A DNA stretch of 64,000 bases from Chaetomium olivaceum. Its lineage: Eukaryota; Ascomycota; Sordariomycetes; Sordariales; Chaetomiaceae. Shown piece after piece: positions 23,637 through 34,393 of the stretch (position 1 is the first letter of the stretch; each line of letters opens with the position of its first letter). The stretch spans positions 1,240,001 to 1,304,000 of the forward strand of contig JAYWVB010000001.1 in NCBI GenBank assembly GCA_039881045.1, read 5' to 3'. The notes beneath the pieces were generated by a model. It ran no database searches, was not told the origin of the DNA, and saw only the letters and a list, made by a program, of their open reading frames with translations. Both the position numbers and the translations under genes were made by a program.

Positions 23637-26600
23637 TCACCCCCTCCGCTCCTGCAACAGCATCCGCCTCTCCCGCTGCTGCGCCTCCACATACAGCGCA
23701 TCACGATCCTTCCACGAATTCCGTCGAATCACATCACCGACGCCGTCCCGAACCTCCTTAGGGCCCGAGATCTTGCCCCGGAGTTCCTGCGTGCGCTTCT
23801 CTCTCCGCCGCTCGCTCAGCCGCCGCGGGAAATTCATGCGGTCGCCCAGTGTGGAGTAGAACCCAGTGGTACCGCCTCCGCCTCCGCCTGCGCCTGCGCC
23901 TCCAGCTCTAGCTTCAGCGCCATTCGCCGCGTTGTTGCTGTTGTTGCTCTCACGGCCGTTAAGAGAAGGGCCGCGACGAAGGGACGCTCGCGCCTTCTGA
24001 CTCAGAGACCGCCACAGGCGCGTGTATCCCCGCTCCATACCTCTTCCCTGTCGCTGCCGCTGCCACTGGCTGGCTGGCGGGTATGGTCGGCCGTTGGCAG
24101 CCAGTGGTGGTGTGCCCCGCGTCAGGGATTCCATGCTCCGGCGGAACTTCATCACCCGCAGGTTCCCGCTCGGCGTGCGGCGAATAGTGCGGCGGTCGGG
24201 GGCGTCGTGCGCTGTGGCGGGGTAAGAGGACCCGTCATAGTCGTTAGAGCTGTCCCAGTCGTCACGGTCACGGTCGTCGCGCCGGGGGAGGATGGCAAAG
24301 GTGCGCTTGAGGCGCTCGCTCAGTCTGCGGCGCGGGGTGGTAAAGGAGGGGGAGAAGGGGGAGGGCCGGTTGTCGATGGGTGGGTAGCGGTAAGTTCGGT
24401 CTTCGTCATGGTCATCGTGGTCGTCGTCATAGTCGTCGTCGTCGTAATCGTCTTCATCGGAGGAGGAGCAGCAGCCGCAGTCGCAGCGCTCGTCTTCGGC
24501 GTAGGCGGGTCGCCAGTGCGGGTGGAGTCTGGTCTCGTCTTGGGGACCCGAATCCCCAGTCGAGCGGCGTTTAAGGCGTGGCCGTTCGTCTTGGCGCCTG
24601 ATGTTTCGAGAGAGGGAGAATGTTCGCGTGAGGAGACCGACGGGGCGAGCTGGGGACGGGCCGTAGTCACTCGTTGTTCGGCGGGTTAGGGCTCGCTTGA
24701 GCAGGGACAGGCTGCGCTTCGGCTTCTCCGCCGTCATCTCGTAGTAGTTGCCAAGTTGCTTTTGCTTCTCCGTTGTCGGCGTTAAACCCGATGGCGTGGC
24801 CGGGATAAAGTTGATGGCTGGAGGTTGAGGAGGTGCCCGCGGGTTCCTTAGCGGCGAGTCGACATCCTCCATAGAGAACTGCTGCGGCGGCGTAACGGGG
24901 ACACCGCCGTTCACATCGGTCATCTTGACGACCGGGATATCGGGGCCAGAGCCCTTGTACTGCTCTAAAGAGGAGCTCTCGGATGGCTTGGCGGAATGGT
25001 CAACGAGCACGACGGATTTGCTCTGATGCGGGTAGATGTTGACGGCCATGGCCTCGGACACCTCGGCTTGAGAGGTTGCGGCTGTGTCTGCCGAAGCGAC
25101 TGAAAGCGGCGTGTTTTGCACCGACAGCCTCGTCCCATAGAAGGGGTCGCTGTCTCGGTCGACGCCGCTCTCTCGATGTGTGCCGTGCGACTCTCGGAGT
25201 GTCTGAACAGAGCTCCCGCCCGACTCGCCCTGCTTCTCCTGTGGGGTGCGCTCAACCGGCACGGCGGCCTGCCTGCCCTCACTTTTACCGCTAGCAGGGC
25301 GGACATTTGCCCCTCTCCCGTTCCGTGGTCCATCACCGTCTGTCGGCAGAGGCTGGTTTTGCAGTTTGTCAAGCTCCCGACTCGCGTTCTGCAGAGCGTG
25401 ATGCGCTTGCTGCGCCTGAAAGACGTTATGGGACTTCAAGCTCTCCGCTGTTAGCGAGCCCGTCCTTGACACGTTTCGACTGGTAGGCGCCGAGAGCGAA
25501 GAGGACCGAGTGGGAATGACTGGGGGAAAATCCATCGTTCGTTCATCCCCAGCCCTGGATCCATCGGACTCGGAGAGCGCCCTGCTTCGACGATGAGGCC
25601 TTTCGAAAACAGGAACCTGCTCCCTACTCTTAGACGGCTGCGAAGTGGGGACAGAGCTGAGGCTGCGAGACCGCCGGCTGCTCGTTGACCGCAGGGAAGG
25701 CGACTTGCTGTTGTTGGATTTGACCGAGGAGCGGCGTTCGGGAATTACAACGACCGGCACGCCGCCGCTGTTCCACACCGAACGACGGGCTTTTCGGCTT
25801 GAAATCGAGTTGTTAGTGGCTGTCGAGGCATAACTCTCACGGACGGCTTCGCGGACGGCCTCGCCCACCCTGGGGGCTGCCGATTCCTGACGTGGGCGTC
25901 GGCCGTCGGCGGCTGGTGAGACAGATGTCGGCGCAGAACTGGCAGGCGATGCCTCGGAGCCCGAGTCCCGCAAGATACTCTGCTTCCTGACGTGCCTCAG
26001 CGTCTGCCTTCGTTGGGGTGCCGATTCCACGAGTCTGGCCTCCACCACGGTCGACGCATTCGATTTCGTTGACAAAATCGAGGAACGCTTGACATCGATG
26101 CTCGCCGAAGACTCGGCATCCGCCGGAGCAATTCGAGTCGGGTATCGATCCGAAGCAACTCTGCGCGAAGAGTAAACGATCGGGCTTTCTTCTAAAGACA
26201 TAGAACGAATCGCTCGGGTGGCGTTGGTCGGCGTTACTGCCCTGTCGTCAACGACTTCTGGATTGCCAGTCTCCCTTGGGCGAGTCGGCCGTCGTTTCCT
26301 AATGGTTACATTCCTCATAAGGCTGGGATCCCACTCCTTCACGGCCTCGCTGGGCCCTGCCTCTCCGCTTGCCCACTCGGCATCAAACTTGTTAAACTCG
26401 GGCATTGTTCTCGGTGTCGAGTTAACTATGGGATCTGATCCGAGAGCCAAACCCAAACCGATAGGCTGAGAGACGCTCCTCGTCTCTCGACTAGCTTGCC
26501 GAACGGTGCTCTGTGAGGTCTTCCTCGAAGCTAGTTCCGGGCGCATTGTCGGCCTCCCATCGTCGTCATCAGACGAAGACGGGTTCTCCCTCGCGGTCGT

Positions 26601-27152
26601 GAACGAGTCGGCTCGTGAGCCTGTCGTGACTTTGGACGAGTTGCGCCCGGTTATCGGGGGCCGCTGCTGAGTTTGACTCGCGGCAGGGCCTGGAGGGGTC
26701 CGGTCGGGTGTCAGATTGGGAGTTGGCAGAGTTTGTTGGTTAGTGGGAGTCGCCGGGGGCCGCGACTCGGTATCCTCCGCGCTGCTCAAGGGGTCGCCAG
26801 CGAATTTCGGAATCGAGGGATCCGCGGGATGGCTGGCTGAGGAAGTCCGGGAATGCGCAGGCGGTGTGGGAGGTGGCTCCGGTCCTCGTCCTGACCGGCT
26901 CGCGCGCAGTCGAAGGCTGGGGCTCGGGGCTGGTGACGCGCCGTTTTGGGACAAAGACGCCTCGCTCCCCTGCCCATATCTCCACGAGCCCGAGCGCTGT
27001 AGTTCATCCTTCCGTGGATGCGGGAGGACCTTGTGTTTCTTGAACATGCGCGGATGGCCCTCGAGGCGATCCGAATCCAAGTCTAAAGCAAAATTTGCAT
27101 GAGAGGTGCCCATGTTGGGGAGCGAAACCCGGAAGTCACTGCCCACGGTCAT
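23637..27152 (-). CDS. Large serine-rich disordered protein of unknown function (1171 aa)
   Basis: A single uninterrupted frame of 1171 codons on the minus strand. I do not recognise a family. The first 60 residues look ordered and may be a conserved signature (RVSLPNMGTSHANFALDLD, then EGHPRMFKKHKVLPHPRKDE). The next 800 residues are Ser/Arg/Pro/Thr-rich with many basic-directed phosphosite-like RRxS and SP motifs. Near residues 885-920 is a Cys cluster (RCDCGCC) running into a long Asp/Glu run. A basic C-terminal part (FPRRLSERRREKRTQELRGK) closes the protein. There is no signal peptide or membrane segment. It could be a cortical or signalling scaffold, but that is a guess from composition. 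An in-frame ATG 14 codons downstream is an alternative start. Confidence 0.75.
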   Translation of the reverse strand: MTVGSDFRVSLPNMGTSHANFALDLDSDRLEGHPRMFKKHKVLPHPRKDELQRSGSWRYGQGSEASLSQNGASPAPSPSLRLRASRSGRGPEPPPTPPAHSRTSSASHPADPSIPKFAGDPLSSAEDTESRPPATPTNQQTLPTPNLTPDRTPPGPAASQTQQRPPITGRNSSKVTTGSRADSFTTARENPSSSDDDDGRPTMRPELASRKTSQSTVRQASRETRSVSQPIGLGLALGSDPIVNSTPRTMPEFNKFDAEWASGEAGPSEAVKEWDPSLMRNVTIRKRRPTRPRETGNPEVVDDRAVTPTNATRAIRSMSLEESPIVYSSRRVASDRYPTRIAPADAESSASIDVKRSSILSTKSNASTVVEARLVESAPQRRQTLRHVRKQSILRDSGSEASPASSAPTSVSPAADGRRPRQESAAPRVGEAVREAVRESYASTATNNSISSRKARRSVWNSGGVPVVVIPERRSSVKSNNSKSPSLRSTSSRRSRSLSSVPTSQPSKSREQVPVFERPHRRSRALSESDGSRAGDERTMDFPPVIPTRSSSLSAPTSRNVSRTGSLTAESLKSHNVFQAQQAHHALQNASRELDKLQNQPLPTDGDGPRNGRGANVRPASGKSEGRQAAVPVERTPQEKQGESGGSSVQTLRESHGTHRESGVDRDSDPFYGTRLSVQNTPLSVASADTAATSQAEVSEAMAVNIYPHQSKSVVLVDHSAKPSESSSLEQYKGSGPDIPVVKMTDVNGGVPVTPPQQFSMEDVDSPLRNPRAPPQPPAINFIPATPSGLTPTTEKQKQLGNYYEMTAEKPKRSLSLLKRALTRRTTSDYGPSPARPVGLLTRTFSLSRNIRRQDERPRLKRRSTGDSGPQDETRLHPHWRPAYAEDERCDCGCCSSSDEDDYDDDDYDDDHDDHDEDRTYRYPPIDNRPSPFSPSFTTPRRRLSERLKRTFAILPRRDDRDRDDWDSSNDYDGSSYPATAHDAPDRRTIRRTPSGNLRVMKFRRSMESLTRGTPPLAANGRPYPPASQWQRQRQGRGMERGYTRLWRSLSQKARASLRRGPSLNGRESNNSNNAANGAEARAGGAGAGGGGGGTTGFYSTLGDRMNFPRRLSERRREKRTQELRGKISGPKEVRDGVGDVIRRNSWKDRDALYVEAQQRERRMLLQERRG

Positions 27153-29412
27153 GGTGACGGATCGACCTGGGCGGGCCCGGGGTATCGCCCTCGATGTTTT
27201 GCGCTCTTCTAGAGTGGGGAACGGAGAAGCGGCAGGATTGCGCGCATATTGCTGGCAGCGATAGATTGGTCGTTAGCAGCAAGGGGCTCGCTCGGTGCGG
27301 CGACGAGAGCAGAGGCTCGTCGGTTGTGCCAAGGTACGATTGTTGGAAACACAACACCCCGCCGAGTTGGGGGCGCGCAGGGGCAGTGGAAGGACACGGA
27401 CTCGTTGGCGCTGGACCACGTTCGAAGCCGGAAGCAGAATCGCGGGAGAGCTGAGACATCGACAAGTGGCAAGCAGACGCTGAGTGGTTTGTTGGCCAGT
27501 GGCCAGGTCGTGCTGCCGTTCGAGCAGAGCTGGCACAAGCAGGCAGGTAGGTGGCAGGGACCTCGGGTGTCGTGTCCGATCTGGCGCGGGACGAACCCTC
27601 TTTTGCCTCCCTCGAGTGGCTCCAGCTAGGTGCTGTGGCTAATCATCAATCACGCCCTCGCCAGGCAGGGACCGAAATCAACTGGCTGGATAGGGTAAAG
27701 GTACACAGTGAGTGGCTGTCCTCTAGATACCGATATTCCGAAACATGGTGAATGGGGGTGGGCGGCTCTTGGGTGCAGTCGCGGGGCATCTGATCAGAGA
27801 TGAGAGGGTCCCGAGGTCAAGGGTTGCAACGTGCTGCAGCGATGGCGCACGCCTGGAACAATGCGATGTTCTCGATCAAAGAAAGACCTACGACCTGGAG
27901 GACCCGCGCAAAAGAGGAACGCAACCTTCCCACTTGGCGCAGCACCTTCACGCAGCCAATGGAACGTTGTGAATGCCCAGACTGACGCACTGCGAAAGCC
28001 CCCCACCAGCTGACAATCACCATTGGCTAGGCCCTGACGCGCTGTAAAATAGGCAGGCTGGGAAGGAGCTTCCGGTCGCCCACCGTGGAATCACCTCCTG
28101 TCGTTCGCCGCATCTGCTCCTTCCAGGCCCATCGTCACTCTCAAAATTTTCATCAGGGCAGGAGGTTGGTGTTACGAAATCTTGCCAGCTCCAGACCGAG
28201 TCCGGACCTCCACTGCCAGGATATCCGTTCTTCTTCCATCCTTGACTGATTGTCGCAATCAATTACTCTACCACGTCTTGATGCGAGACCCAGGCTCGGC
28301 GCCCTTCGCTGTCCACTCGTGGTCCCTCTTGACTTTGCACAGCAGCCAGCTGTCGGCGCCGACTGCGAGTGCAGAGCTACGATGCAGACAAAACCTGAGA
28401 CGCAAAGACAAGCATCGGTCGGGATTACCACAGTATAACCCCTTGGGCTCGAGGGCTTGCTGCAGGCAGCCACCGAATCAACTTACAGGACGGGACTGAC
28501 GGCGCTGACTTGCATCGACACCTGCAAAACCCAAAAGGAAGCTGGAACGAATCACCAGCCACATCCGCAGCCCCAGTGACCGATCTCGCTAGCCAAACGA
28601 AGTCATGCCTTTGCCAGTGAGATCTTCCTCTCGGTCGCTCCGGAGGCCGGCCGGAAATCGGTCCCTGTGCTCCTTACCTCAAACCGACACGTGCAGTGTC
28701 CCACAACCATCCGCTTCCCCTCTCATCCTTCCCTTGCCTCTCCTTTGCAGAAGTTATCTCTCCAGGGGCTCTCTCAGCCCTGTGCGTTCCTGCGTCCGAT
28801 ATCCATCTTTATCTCCTTTGGCCTCTGTCTCAGAGCCACGTGTTCGGGCGCAAGTCTCGCTGTCAGCCCAAGCCGGCCTCCGGCCCGGAGACCAGTCGCC
28901 CGGACTATGTGGGTCTCGAGGCACCGCCTGATCTCCGGGCTCGCGGTCTTTGGGCTCTCCTCTCGTGTCCGGCACCATCCAACTGCTGAGACACAATAAC
29001 TGGCCACCGAGATGTTAAAACGCCCTGTCCTTATTTCACATGTTATGAAATTATAATATATTTTCTCTCTTTCTCTAAGTGTTTTCCTCCCGTCCTAGGA
29101 GGCAGATGACCCCTGTGTCTTCCTATCTACCGCGCTTCTGCGCCCTGGGTGCTGATTAGCGGCGTCGGTGAATTGGCCTGAGGCTGTCAGCAGCCTTTTC
29201 CCGGATCCGTTGTCGGTAGCCAACATTGTCGAGGCCGGTCCATTTGCCAGTCGGACCTGGGCAACTCGCTGCAGCAGACAAAGGGGCGGCTATCCCTTTC
29301 GACTCTGAAGGTGTCTTTCAAGCTAATCTCGATCCGATTCCAGGCCACGGAACTCCTTTCTCAACCGATTCTGGCTGTCGTTGTCGTCAAGATCCACCGC
29401 GTTGGGATTCAA
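27153..29412. other. 2.3 kb upstream region of the large disordered-protein gene
   Basis: The region is GC-rich with many short random open frames on both strands and no coding bias or domain. It presumably holds the promoter and a long 5' leader. A CT-rich stretch occurs at about 29061-29085. Confidence 0.5.
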
Positions 29413-29502
29413 GGGCCGCTGGTCTAGTGGTATGATTCTCGCTTAGGGTTACAACCCGAGCATTTCTGCGAGAGGTCCCGGGTTCAATCCCCGGGTGGCC
29501 CC
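29413..29502 (+). tRNA. tRNA-Pro (anticodon AGG) with an 18-nt intron
   Basis: The sequence folds as a full cloverleaf. The acceptor stem pairs 29413-29419 with 29495-29501 (one G-U pair), and the discriminator is C at 29502. The A-box reads TGGTCTAGTGG and the B-box GGTTCAATCC. The anticodon stem CTCGC/GCGAG closes the loop TTAGGG + T with AGG at 29445-29447. An 18-nt intron (29449-29466) sits at the canonical position after base 37. CCA is not encoded, as expected for eukaryotes, and a T-rich run downstream (29514-29523) can serve as a Pol III terminator. Confidence 0.93.
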
Positions 29503-31155
29503 TGAACGCTTGTTTACTTTTTTCCTCCGTTTACTTTTTCACTACTACAGTTATTGAATAATGCCCCAGTAATCATTTACATCTTCCCGTTTTGTAAGCC
29601 AATCGCCTATTTGTTTGATAGCATGTTAACTGGGGAGGTAGGTAGCCCTGAGGGGTAAGTATCTCGATAGGGGATTCAAACCCCCCTTCATGACAAGGAA
29701 TAAACTATATATTAGCTATAGGAGATGCATCCGTATGTGTATATAGCCAGTCTTTTTTCAGCCTTCGAACAAATTGAGCACATTGGTGACAACTTGCGCC
29801 AATCATATGTGAATAAGGGAGCTGACTCTGCCTGAGAACAATCAGGTAGCCAGTCCGTCGTCGCGTTATTATCTCAACAGGCTTTGCTTTGATTCCATGA
29901 AGACATGTACTTCTTCGAAAGCTGCATATATGTGGCAAGGTTTACTTACCTACCTATTATATAACAAGATTTAAATATTTCAAATTTCGGACGGTCTCAA
30001 ACTCCGCGGTTAGAGCAAGGCGAGGAATGCTCGCGACGCGATACAAGCCTTGAAATACATTACCTCCGATCGAGATGGTAACGACATCGCGCATCTTCTA
30101 TCTCAGCTAATCTTCAGTTATGCAAAACCAGGGGTTTAGGCGCATGAGACGCCAGCAGTCGTTCCGTTCTTTCCTGTAAATATGTAGAGTAGACTCATGT
30201 GTTGTCCTGGGGCATGTCTCGGCCCATTCAAACAGAGGCCGTTCAGTCGCTCCCTAAACCAAGACGTGTTTTCAAGAAACTATAAGTATAGCCTATCTCG
30301 CTGAATAAGTTGCTAAGTAGATACCAAGACATCTAGTGCCTTTTATACTGACACCATACATCCAGGATATCTGCACCAGCGGTGTTTCCCACTCTTCATC
30401 ACGATATTTCATGGTGAAAAATAACTGCGTTGCGAGAAGCTTCGCTTTCTCTACCTGGTTGACATGTTGAGTAATCGGAGTTGGCGCCACCATTTCAATG
30501 ATTTCTATTGAACTAGTACGAGTAAGAAGCTCTGTCAAATGTTTTGGGTTGAATTGCCCCTTTGGGATTGGCAACCCATGCATCCAGAAGTGGCAATAAT
30601 AGAAGATCCCCGGCCCAAATACGAGCCACGGACACCATGAACCGGTTGACTGTCACTCCAGCCACTCGCTCTCGGTTGAGCGCCAAACGCCGCAACAGCA
30701 AAGTGCCGCTAGCTTGATACGTTACAGTCGGCCGTCCGAGTTGGGAAAACGAGGTCGACTGCCGGTGAGACCCGGATGCTGCGGGTCTTCCCATTGGCCT
30801 CTTCGTTACGTCTTCTTGGCCCGACAGTCTCAACACTGTTTTGCCGGTCCCGTGTACGCTAGAGGCAAAAATAGCGTGGGTAGTTTGTCCAACACGAGAT
30901 GTTCCCCGGACTGTAGTGTTCGTTCCGCGGCTTTTTGGGTTACCTACTTGACAACGCTGACAGGGGGTGCCACACTGACCGTGACATTACTCAGGGACAA
31001 TGCAGGTTCAAGCAGCCAGCCGAGACAAGTCTCGAATATAAAGTGATCTCATTCCCGATGCTCTGGTCCGTTGCTGTTAGTTCTGTTGCCATCGTTACTA
31101 AGTCTCGTGTGAAGTCACTCGTTCCTGTCTCACTTTTTTTGTACATAATCCAATC
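29503..31155. other. AT-richer intergenic region with possible gene relics
   Basis: 29570-30560 is clearly more AT-rich than the surrounding genes. Short minus-strand frames at 29705-29938 and at 30293-30583/30513-30836 have protein-like composition, but are broken and unassignable. The promoter of the secreted-protein gene occupies the right end. Confidence 0.4.
31037..31043 (+). promoter_or_regulatory. Candidate TATA box of the secreted GPI-type protein gene
   Basis: TATAAAG lies about 115 nt before the ATG at 31156, in a suitable position and orientation for a strong, regulated fungal promoter. Confidence 0.45.
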
Positions 31156-31962
31156 ATGAAGACCACCTCCATCCTCATTCTGGCCTCGGCGGCCCTCGCC
31201 AGCGCCCAAGTCAAGAATGGTGAAGACGGCAAATACATCTGCGAGAAGGCCAACGCGGCCTTCTGCGCCGGCGACTCCATGGGCACCGACATCATCATCC
31301 GCTGCGACGGCAACAAGGTCGGCATAGCAGGCCGCTGCTCGAACGTAAGCCCCCCCTTTACCCCCCTAACCTCCCAACAACAACATCTCCCTGACACTCC
31401 AACGCAGAACCTCGCCGGCCAGCCCCCGCTCGGCAACCACCCCGCCCTCTGCCACCAAAGCTCGCCCACCGCCGGCGACGCCGCCTGCGAGAAGAACTGC
31501 GTCGTGTACCCCCCCTCCGGCGAGCCCTTCACGCTTCCCGCATCCGAGTGCACCGTAGGCGGCGGGGACGAGCCCACCACCACCCTGACCTTCATCAACC
31601 CGGGCACCAACCTGCCCACGCACACAGCCACCGACACCGACACCGACACCGCCGAGCCGACCACGACTATCACCTTCGTCAACCCCGGCACGAACCTGCC
31701 CACCCGCACCGCTACAGACACCGACACGGCTGAGCCGACCACGACGATCACGTATATCCACTCGGTTCACCCGTCGGGGACTCAGTCGGGTGCCGCCACG
31801 TTCACCACGACCATGGTCAACCCCGGTCACGGTGGCAACGGTACTGGCCCGGGTACGGGCACGGGCGGCCCCAAGCCGCCTATCTCGACGGCTGGCGCGG
31901 TGGCTAACCAGGTGGCTGGGACGCTGGCTGTGTTGGGAGGCCTTGCGGCGATGCTGTTGTAG
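31156..31962 (+). CDS. Small cysteine-containing secreted protein, probably GPI-anchored
   Basis: Two exons, 31156-31344 and 31408-31962, give 247 residues. The 63-nt intron (GTAAGC donor, ACGCAG acceptor) is a multiple of three and contains no stop, so retention would add 21 residues in frame. The protein starts with a signal peptide (TSILILASAALASA), followed by a domain of about 100 residues with eight or so cysteines (YICEKANAAFCAGD, IIRCDGNKVGIAGRC, HPALCHQ, ACEKNC). Next come Thr/Pro-rich tandem units (EPTTT, INPGTNLP, TATDTDT), a Gly-rich stretch, and a hydrophobic C-terminus (LAVLGGLAAMLL) preceded by a small-residue region. That is the layout of a GPI-anchored cell-surface protein. 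Function is unknown; a wall or host/environment-facing role is inferred only from architecture. Confidence 0.8.
   Translation: MKTTSILILASAALASAQVKNGEDGKYICEKANAAFCAGDSMGTDIIIRCDGNKVGIAGRCSNVSPPFTPLTSQQQHLPDTPTQNLAGQPPLGNHPALCHQSSPTAGDAACEKNCVVYPPSGEPFTLPASECTVGGGDEPTTTLTFINPGTNLPTHTATDTDTDTAEPTTTITFVNPGTNLPTRTATDTDTAEPTTTITYIHSVHPSGTQSGAATFTTTMVNPGHGGNGTGPGTGTGGPKPPISTAGAVANQVAGTLAVLGGLAAMLL
31560..31760 (+). repeat. Thr-rich tandem repeat in the secreted protein
   Basis: Two copies of a unit of about 93 bp encode EPTTTxTFxNPGTNLPT followed by a variable number of TD dipeptides, and a third partial unit follows. The TD count differs between copies, showing slippage in the GACACC-type repeat. 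Confidence 0.7.
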
Positions 31963-32378
31963 GGGCGTGATTGGGTGGGTGAGGTTGGTTGTGAATGGTG
32001 GTTGGGAAGGGGTTGGGTTGTGTGTCAGGGCGAGAGTGTCAAGGTGGGAGTGTCAGGGTGAGAGTGTAGGTGAGGAGGGATATGAAGAGGCCTAAGATGT
32101 TCATTTCTCACTCGTAATGGTCAATGTCAAGTATGACGGATGGAAGATGGTTATTATTAATGAGGCGTTGAGTTATTCGCTTCGAACGTAGATCTAAGGC
32201 GTTGAAGACCTTCTTCACCCAGGGTATCGTGTATCTAAACAAACACCGAATCAACCCAGAGTCCCGCTCAGCACACACCCCGTCTATCAACTCCCAAACA
32301 CCACAACACCACAACCCCCCCTTCCTATAGCCGGCCCCCTTCCCATGACCATCATCTCTCTCTCTCTCCCTTCCGCAC
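31963..32378. other. Convergent 3' region
   Basis: The secreted-protein gene and the HD-domain gene converge here. A CT-rich tract (about 32353-32371) is the only structure noted. Confidence 0.45.
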
Positions 32379-33220
32379 CTACACATCACCATTCACCACC
32401 CCATTCACCTCCCCATTCACCACCCCCTTCCCCCCCTTCCCCCCACCCCCATCCTTAGTCCCCTCCCCAGCAACCTCCCCCCCCTCCTCCACCCACCACC
32501 CCCTAAAAACCCTCAACCTCTCCCCCCTCACCCTCGCCACCTCCCGGCCCACAACAGTCTTCATCATCCCCTCCAACCGCACCAGCTTCTCATCCAAATG
32601 CTTCATCGCATCCCCCATACTCCTGCTCGTCTTTGCCCCGCCGAACGTGAACAGCCTGCCCAGCCCGACGGGCGCCTATGGCGTCGAGCCGGTCGGCGTC
32701 CTGCACGACGGCAAGCTCCGGGTGGGCGGCGACAAGGCTGGCGACGAGGGAAGGGTTGGCGATCTCGTGGCTGTAGCTGACGGCGGTGCAGATGGTTTGG
32801 AGGAGGGTGGCGAGGGGGGCCGGGCAGGAGAGGGAGGTGAGGAGGGTGCTGATTTGCGTGTGCGGGGTTTCGCCGGGGGCGAGGTATCTGGGTGAGAGGA
32901 TTGTTAGTGAAGCTGTGGTTTGGGGTTGTTGGGGTTGGGTTGGGGGGGGGGGGGGGGGGGGTGGAGGTTGACACTGACTTGCGGTCGCCGACGTCGTGGA
33001 GGAGGGCGGCGAGGTGGATGATGCGCAGGTCGGCGGATGCTTGGAAGGCGGCGTCGGAGTGGTTGTAGATGTGGTGGGCCAGGGAGACGACGCGCTCGAT
33101 GTGGTCCCAGGAGTGAGAGGCGTCGTAGGGCTGCATGTAGACTTTTACGTGGGCCGTCACGGCTTGCACGAGGGGGTCGTCGGGGAAGGCGTTCATGGCG
33201 GTCGAAGTTGAGGCGGACAT
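32379..33220 (-). CDS. HD-domain metal-dependent phosphohydrolase (apparent 1-nt frameshift)
   Basis: Exons 33220-32979 and 32887-32379 on the minus strand are separated by a 91-nt intron that contains a 20-base G run (poly-C in the sense strand). HD superfamily residues are visible: SHSWDHIERV near 37-46, HLAALLHDVGD near 69-79 with the HD pair, and VQDADRLDAIGA near 155-166. These would bind divalent metal; related proteins hydrolyse nucleotides or phosphate esters, and the substrate here is unknown. After RLDAIGA the frame must change to read the family continuation (GRLFTFGGAK, then MGDAMKHLDEKLVRLEGM). The spliced length is one base over a multiple of three. An extra base in the GGG run at about 32670-32672 explains this. 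The Gly/Lys/Asn-rich tail is repetitive. Expected length is about 249 residues. Confidence 0.8.
32942..32961. repeat. 20-base G homopolymer in the HD-gene intron
   Basis: An uninterrupted run of about 20 G lies within the intron of the HD-domain gene. Such runs are slippage-prone both in vivo and during sequencing, so the length is uncertain. Confidence 0.8.
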
Positions 33221-34393
33221 GTTGAGACTTGAGTCTGGTGTGTAGTGAGTGGGTGATCTCGATGTCTATCTCGAGGTGTTGTTGTGAGTGTGAGTGTGAG
33301 TGATCTCAATCTGTCGAGGTTTTGTACAGTTGTTGTGAGAAATGGAAAGGGAGCGGTGTGAAGCCGCAGCTGAGTCGGAGTTTATGAGTTCAAGTTCAGT
33401 TGGGTGAGATTTCGAGTTTCAGTTTGAGACCCACAGCTCTGAGGTGGGTCTCGTCACTCTCGTGCCTCAGGAGAGTACAGATCTGTACTGCCACTCAGTG
33501 TAGGCAGCAACAGTAAAAGTGCAGAAGGAAGCTGCACTCGAGGATATGAAGCCTCAACAAACGGGAAAGTCCCTTGGCCATTCTCTCAGGATGTGGGGTG
33601 GATACGATGATGTGAGTCAAGGGTGTTAACGACTTGCCTTTTTTGGCTGCTGTCCAAGTTTAAATGCACACTTACTCCACCCCTGCCTATCTGTCTTAGA
33701 CTCAGCTCTCAACGTTTCAACGACGATCGAGCAAAGTACAGATTGCATGAATTTTCATGGTGTCTGTCTGCTTATTGGAGTTTATTTCTTGTTTTTTTTT
33801 TACCCTGCCGTTTTAGTTGCAACTTTTTTTTGCAATTCTTTTTTCCATCTTTCAGAATACCACTCAGCCTTGATATCTCTTGGCAAGTCCATCGTCCTGC
33901 CTTAGCACACCTCTCAATTTGCTAAAACAGATATTCCCCCTCGAGGCTGCGAAAAAGTCCCCAATGTATTATTTTTTTCTCGCCTAGGTCAAGCATGTAT
34001 GTTTTCCTCGACTTCTTTCGCGAAACCTTTCTGCAAACAACTCGCAGTGACCCGCGCGATATCCCTTGTGCAATAACTCCGAGTATGTCGGGACCCTTTA
34101 GTCTTTTAGTTTAGCTGGTTTATTAGCTATAAATTGAAGTTAAGAGAATCTTTGAGTTAATTCGTCGTTAACTACAGCTATGAACTCAAAGATGTGATCA
34201 ACTAAATACCATGTTTTAGCGCCCATACCAGTCTGGTTAATACACCCGCTGGAAAGTTGCATAGTCTGGTTTGGATAACGGTGAGGGAGGCGGGTGCGCC
34301 TAGTGGGATAAAGAATGCTGGAACTACTTTTATTTTACGTTGGTAACAATATAGGGCAGACACGCGCACTCGATTTCCAACGAGGACCACGGA
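33221..34393. other. HD-gene promoter and AT-richer spacer
   Basis: The first 300 bp include GTGAGT-type reiterations (33280-33302) and probably hold the HD-gene promoter. 33640-34390 is AT- and T-rich and has no gene-like frame. Confidence 0.4.

Noticed and set aside
24207..24689. 160-codon Val/Gly-rich plus frame inside the large minus-strand gene
   Set aside because: Antisense of the Asp/Ser-rich segment; valine runs are the reverse complement of GAC/GAT codons.
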